This document shows positions 4,491 through 6,924 of a DNA stretch of 6,924 nucleotides, one piece after another. Source of the DNA: Clostridiaceae bacterium. GTDB taxonomy: Bacteria > Bacillota > Clostridia > Acetivibrionales > DUMC01. The stretch covers positions 1-6,924 of the forward strand of contig JAAZDH010000107.1 of assembly GCA_012512865.1 (NCBI GenBank), read 5' to 3'. The translations under genes were made by a program, and so were the position numbers. The notes under the pieces are model-generated. The model searched no databases. It was not told where the DNA came from and worked only from the letters and a program-made list of their open reading frames with translations. Every line of letters starts with the position of its first letter. The stretch's first letter is position 1.

Positions 4491-6557
4491 TTGGAAATAA
4501 AACTTGCCAAAACAGCCGGCTTTTGTTACGGGGTAAACAATGCGATAAAAACTGTTCTTGATTTACGTGAGTGGGCAGATAAAAAGATATATACATTTGG
4601 GCCAATCATCCATAATCCTTCCATGGTAAACCACCTTAGTGAACTGGGTGTGGTTTCAGTAAGCAACATAGACGAAATCCAACCGCCGGCTTATATCGTA
4701 ATCCGGGCCCATGGAGTTGGCAAGGATGTTTACGATGAAATCGAAAAGAGAGGTTTTACGCTTATCGATGCAACCTGTCCTTTTGTTAAAAAAATCCACA
4801 AGCTGGTAAATGAAAAGTATAAAGAGGGTTACGTGATAATAATCGCAGGTGATAGTGAGCACCCGGAAGTCAAGGGAATCAGCGGGTGGTGTGATAACCG
4901 GGCAATTGTTGTAAATAACGTTGATGAACTGGCAAGCCTTCCGATTGTGGATAAAAAGGTTTTTGCTTGCGCACAAACCACTCTAAGCTATGAAAACTGG
5001 CTGTCAATAGCAGAAGCATTGAAAGGTAGATTTAAGCATGTTGAAACACATAATACAATATGCTCTGCAACAATAGAAAGGCAGAAAGAAGCGGAAGATC
5101 TATCAAAAGAAGTGGATGTAATGATAGTCATAGGGGGAAAGGAAAGTTCAAATACCCGTAAATTATTTGAAATATGTAAAAAAAATTGTGAAAGGACATA
5201 TAAAGTTGAAACTCCAGGCGAATTGCCTATGTTAAATACAAAAGAAATAAATAAAGTTGGTGTTATAGCAGGAGCTTCTACACCAGACTGGATTATTAAG
5301 GAGGTTGTAAGCAAGATGGATAGTATTAACAGGACTCAAAATGAAGAAAACTTCGGGGAAATTTTTGAGGATTCAATGGTAGCCTTGAAAACTGGAGATA
5401 TTGTTAAAGGCAAAATTATTAGTGTGGGTGAAAACGAAATATTTGTCGACCTTGGGTATAAAAGTGATGGTATTATTCCCCTTGAAGAGAGTTCCGTTGA
5501 CGAAGTTAACAAACCCCACGATATATATAAACCGGGGATGGAAATCGAGGTGTTTGTTGAGAAGCTAAATGACGGTGAAGGAAATGTTTTGCTTTCCAAG
5601 AAAAAAGCCGACTATATAAAGGGATGGGATATCTTGGAAAACGCTCATAAAACCGGGCAACCCGTAGAAGCTGTTGTTTCGGAAGTGGTAAATGGAGGAG
5701 TTATAGCATTGACCCGTGGTATAAGGATATTTGTGCCGGCTTCACAGGTTAGCGACAAGTATGTAAAGGATCTCGGGAATTATTTGAAGCAAAAAATAAA
5801 TGTCAGGATAACGGAATTCAACAAAAATAAAAATAAGATTATTGGGTCCCAGAGAATACTGCTGGAAGAAGAAAAGGAGCGCCTTGCTAACGAACTATGG
5901 AATTCCATCGAGGTAGGTAAAAAATATGAGGGGAAAGTAACAAGCCTGGCAAAATTCGGGGCATTCGTGGACATAGGAGGTGTTGAAGGGCTTGTGCACA
6001 TTTCGGAATTGTCATGGCACAAGATAAAGCATCCCTCCGAGGTTCTAAGTGTTGGAGAGGAAGTTGAAGTTACAGTATTGGAATTTGACAGGGAAAAGGA
6101 AAAAATATCACTGGGATATAAAAAACCGGAGGATAATCCATGGAACAAGGCTGCTTCAAAGTACGAGGTTGGGGATGTAATAGAGGGGAAAGTGGTACGT
6201 CTTGTCCCGTTTGGTTGTTTCCTGGAAATAGAAAAGGGGCTTGACGGGCTGGTACACATTTCCCAAATATCGAACAAGAGAATAGCAAAGCCCGATGATG
6301 TTCTTAAAGTCGGGCAAAAAGTGGGAGCAAAGATTATTGAAATGGACCTGGAGAATAAAAAAATAGCTTTGAGCATAAGGGAAGTAAACCCCATAGACCC
6401 TGTCGAGGAAATTGTAGAAGAAAAAGAAGCAGTAAACGGAAACGAAACCGACCCTGCCGAAGAAATCCCTACGGAGCATAAGGAAGAACTGTCGGTGACA
6501 CTGGGGGATGTTCTTGGAAAGATTGATATAACTGACAAAGAAGACAGTGCCGGGTAA
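4491..6557 (+). CDS. ispH: IspH (HMBPP reductase) fused to ribosomal protein S1-like domains
   Basis: A 688-residue fusion. Residues 1-280 are 4-hydroxy-3-methylbut-2-enyl diphosphate reductase, the [4Fe-4S] enzyme of the last MEP-pathway step making IPP and DMAPP. The cluster cysteines are Cys12 (GFCYGV), Cys96 (DATCPFV) and Cys191 (NTICSAT). Substrate residues are His41, His74, His124, Glu126, the Ser219-Ser220-Asn221 motif and Ser263, as in E. coli IspH, so the enzyme looks intact. After a linker come four S1 RNA-binding domains at about 301-371, 388-456, 474-544 and 559-631. The last two carry the classic KFGAFVDIGG...GLVHISEL and PFGCFLEIEKGLDGLVHIS signatures. An acidic, Glu-rich tail covers 632-688. 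Such fusions are known in clostridia and may supply the S1-like function. The TTG start at 4491 has GGGGG at 4477-4481, 9 bases upstream, two bases after the plsC stop. Confidence 0.97.
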   Translation: MEIKLAKTAGFCYGVNNAIKTVLDLREWADKKIYTFGPIIHNPSMVNHLSELGVVSVSNIDEIQPPAYIVIRAHGVGKDVYDEIEKRGFTLIDATCPFVKKIHKLVNEKYKEGYVIIIAGDSEHPEVKGISGWCDNRAIVVNNVDELASLPIVDKKVFACAQTTLSYENWLSIAEALKGRFKHVETHNTICSATIERQKEAEDLSKEVDVMIVIGGKESSNTRKLFEICKKNCERTYKVETPGELPMLNTKEINKVGVIAGASTPDWIIKEVVSKMDSINRTQNEENFGEIFEDSMVALKTGDIVKGKIISVGENEIFVDLGYKSDGIIPLEESSVDEVNKPHDIYKPGMEIEVFVEKLNDGEGNVLLSKKKADYIKGWDILENAHKTGQPVEAVVSEVVNGGVIALTRGIRIFVPASQVSDKYVKDLGNYLKQKINVRITEFNKNKNKIIGSQRILLEEEKERLANELWNSIEVGKKYEGKVTSLAKFGAFVDIGGVEGLVHISELSWHKIKHPSEVLSVGEEVEVTVLEFDREKEKISLGYKKPEDNPWNKAASKYEVGDVIEGKVVRLVPFGCFLEIEKGLDGLVHISQISNKRIAKPDDVLKVGQKVGAKIIEMDLENKKIALSIREVNPIDPVEEIVEEKEAVNGNETDPAEEIPTEHKEELSVTLGDVLGKIDITDKEDSAG

Positions 6558-6581
6558 GTTTTTTCTGCGAGGAGAGTTTTA

Positions 6582-6924
6582 ATGACATACGAGGAATTTA
6601 AAAAAGAAGCCTTGAAAATCTCGGGCATTAACCTGGACTACTATAAGGAAAAACAAATGCAAAGAAGAATAAATTCCTTGATCAGAAAAAACAGGTTTTC
6701 GGGGTACCATGATTATATAAATGCACTAAAAGAAAACAAGGCATTATATGATGAATTTATAAATTACCTGACAATAAATGTTTCCGAGTTTTACAGGAAT
6801 CCTGAACAGTGGGAAGTTCTAAAAAATGAAATACTTCCAATACTGGTAAATAGAAAGGGCAACATCAAGATATGGAGTGCAGGATGTTCAACCGGCGAGG
6901 AACCCTATACCCTTGCAATGGTAT
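6582..6924 (+). CDS. cheR: CheR-family protein methyltransferase (5' part, cut by window end)
   Basis: The first 114 codons of a SAM-dependent methyltransferase that, in chemotaxis, methylates glutamates on chemoreceptors. The N-terminal helical CheR domain spans residues 1-55 or so, with the basic stretch MQRRINSLIRKNRFSGYHDY. It is followed by LTINVSEFYRNPEQWEVL, the family's NxTxFFR-like segment with Ser and Tyr variants (NVSEFYRN). SAM-binding motif I is IWSAGCSTGEEPYTLAM (97-113). The ATG has GAGGAGAG at 6569-6576, 5 bases upstream, 24 bases after the fusion stop, with no terminator between, so cotranscription is plausible. No receptor or other che gene is visible. The C-terminal part and any extra domains are outside the window. 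Confidence 0.93.
   Translation, partial: MTYEEFKKEALKISGINLDYYKEKQMQRRINSLIRKNRFSGYHDYINALKENKALYDEFINYLTINVSEFYRNPEQWEVLKNEILPILVNRKGNIKIWSAGCSTGEEPYTLAMV

Noticed and set aside
5780..6628. Long open frame on the minus strand opposite the S1 domains
   Set aside because: It is antisense to a certain gene, serine- and phenylalanine-rich as expected from reversed Glu/Lys codons, and has no recognisable domain.

Overview
The window looks like a chromosomal segment from an AT-rich, anaerobic member of the Clostridia. The main support is an IspH-ribosomal protein S1 fusion gene, a fusion typical of clostridia. Purine-rich Shine-Dalgarno sequences, frequent TTG starts, an AroH-type chorismate mutase and a CheR gene fit the same group. 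From memory the gene order resembles cellulolytic clostridia of the Acetivibrio (Clostridium thermocellum) group, but I could not test this. All recognised genes are on the + strand.

Layout. Bases 3-470 are the 3' end of an OadA/PycB-type carboxyltransferase gene with no biotinyl domain. Bases 514-1413 encode an RpiR-family regulator (HTH plus SIS). A 159-base gap (1414-1572) starts with a 12-bp tandem array. Next come a single-pass membrane protein of unknown function (1573-2082), a HutP-family protein (2105-2530) and an AroH-type chorismate mutase (2551-2925). A second gap (2926-3107) carries a 19-bp tandem array that runs into the ribosome binding site of cytidylate kinase (cmk, 3108-3779). 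A third gap holds a 15-bp array before a PlsC-family acyltransferase (about 3887-4489). Immediately after it lies the 688-residue IspH-S1 fusion (4491-6557), then the 5' part of cheR (6582 to the window end).

How the genes relate. From the membrane protein to the fusion the window is a housekeeping cluster: aromatic amino acid synthesis, CMP/dCMP phosphorylation, phosphatidic acid synthesis, the last step of the MEP isoprenoid pathway, and an S1-like RNA-binding protein. Close spacing (membrane protein-hutP-aroH, and plsC-ispH/S1-cheR) suggests two cotranscribed blocks around cmk. No convincing rho-independent terminator was seen. The HutP-like protein has no histidine-utilisation genes beside it.

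Most unusual signal. All three gaps longer than about 75 bases contain a degenerate tandem array, and each has its own unit: 12 bp x 8, 19 bp x 5 and 15 bp x 5. These are read directly from the sequence. Whether they are slippage debris, protein or RNA binding sites, or spacer DNA is open. The 12-bp array puts NAG triplets at an exact 6-nt period two genes upstream of a HutP-family RNA-binding protein, which suggests a testable but speculative autoregulation model. Apart from this I see no clear new system; the genes themselves belong to known families, except the membrane protein.
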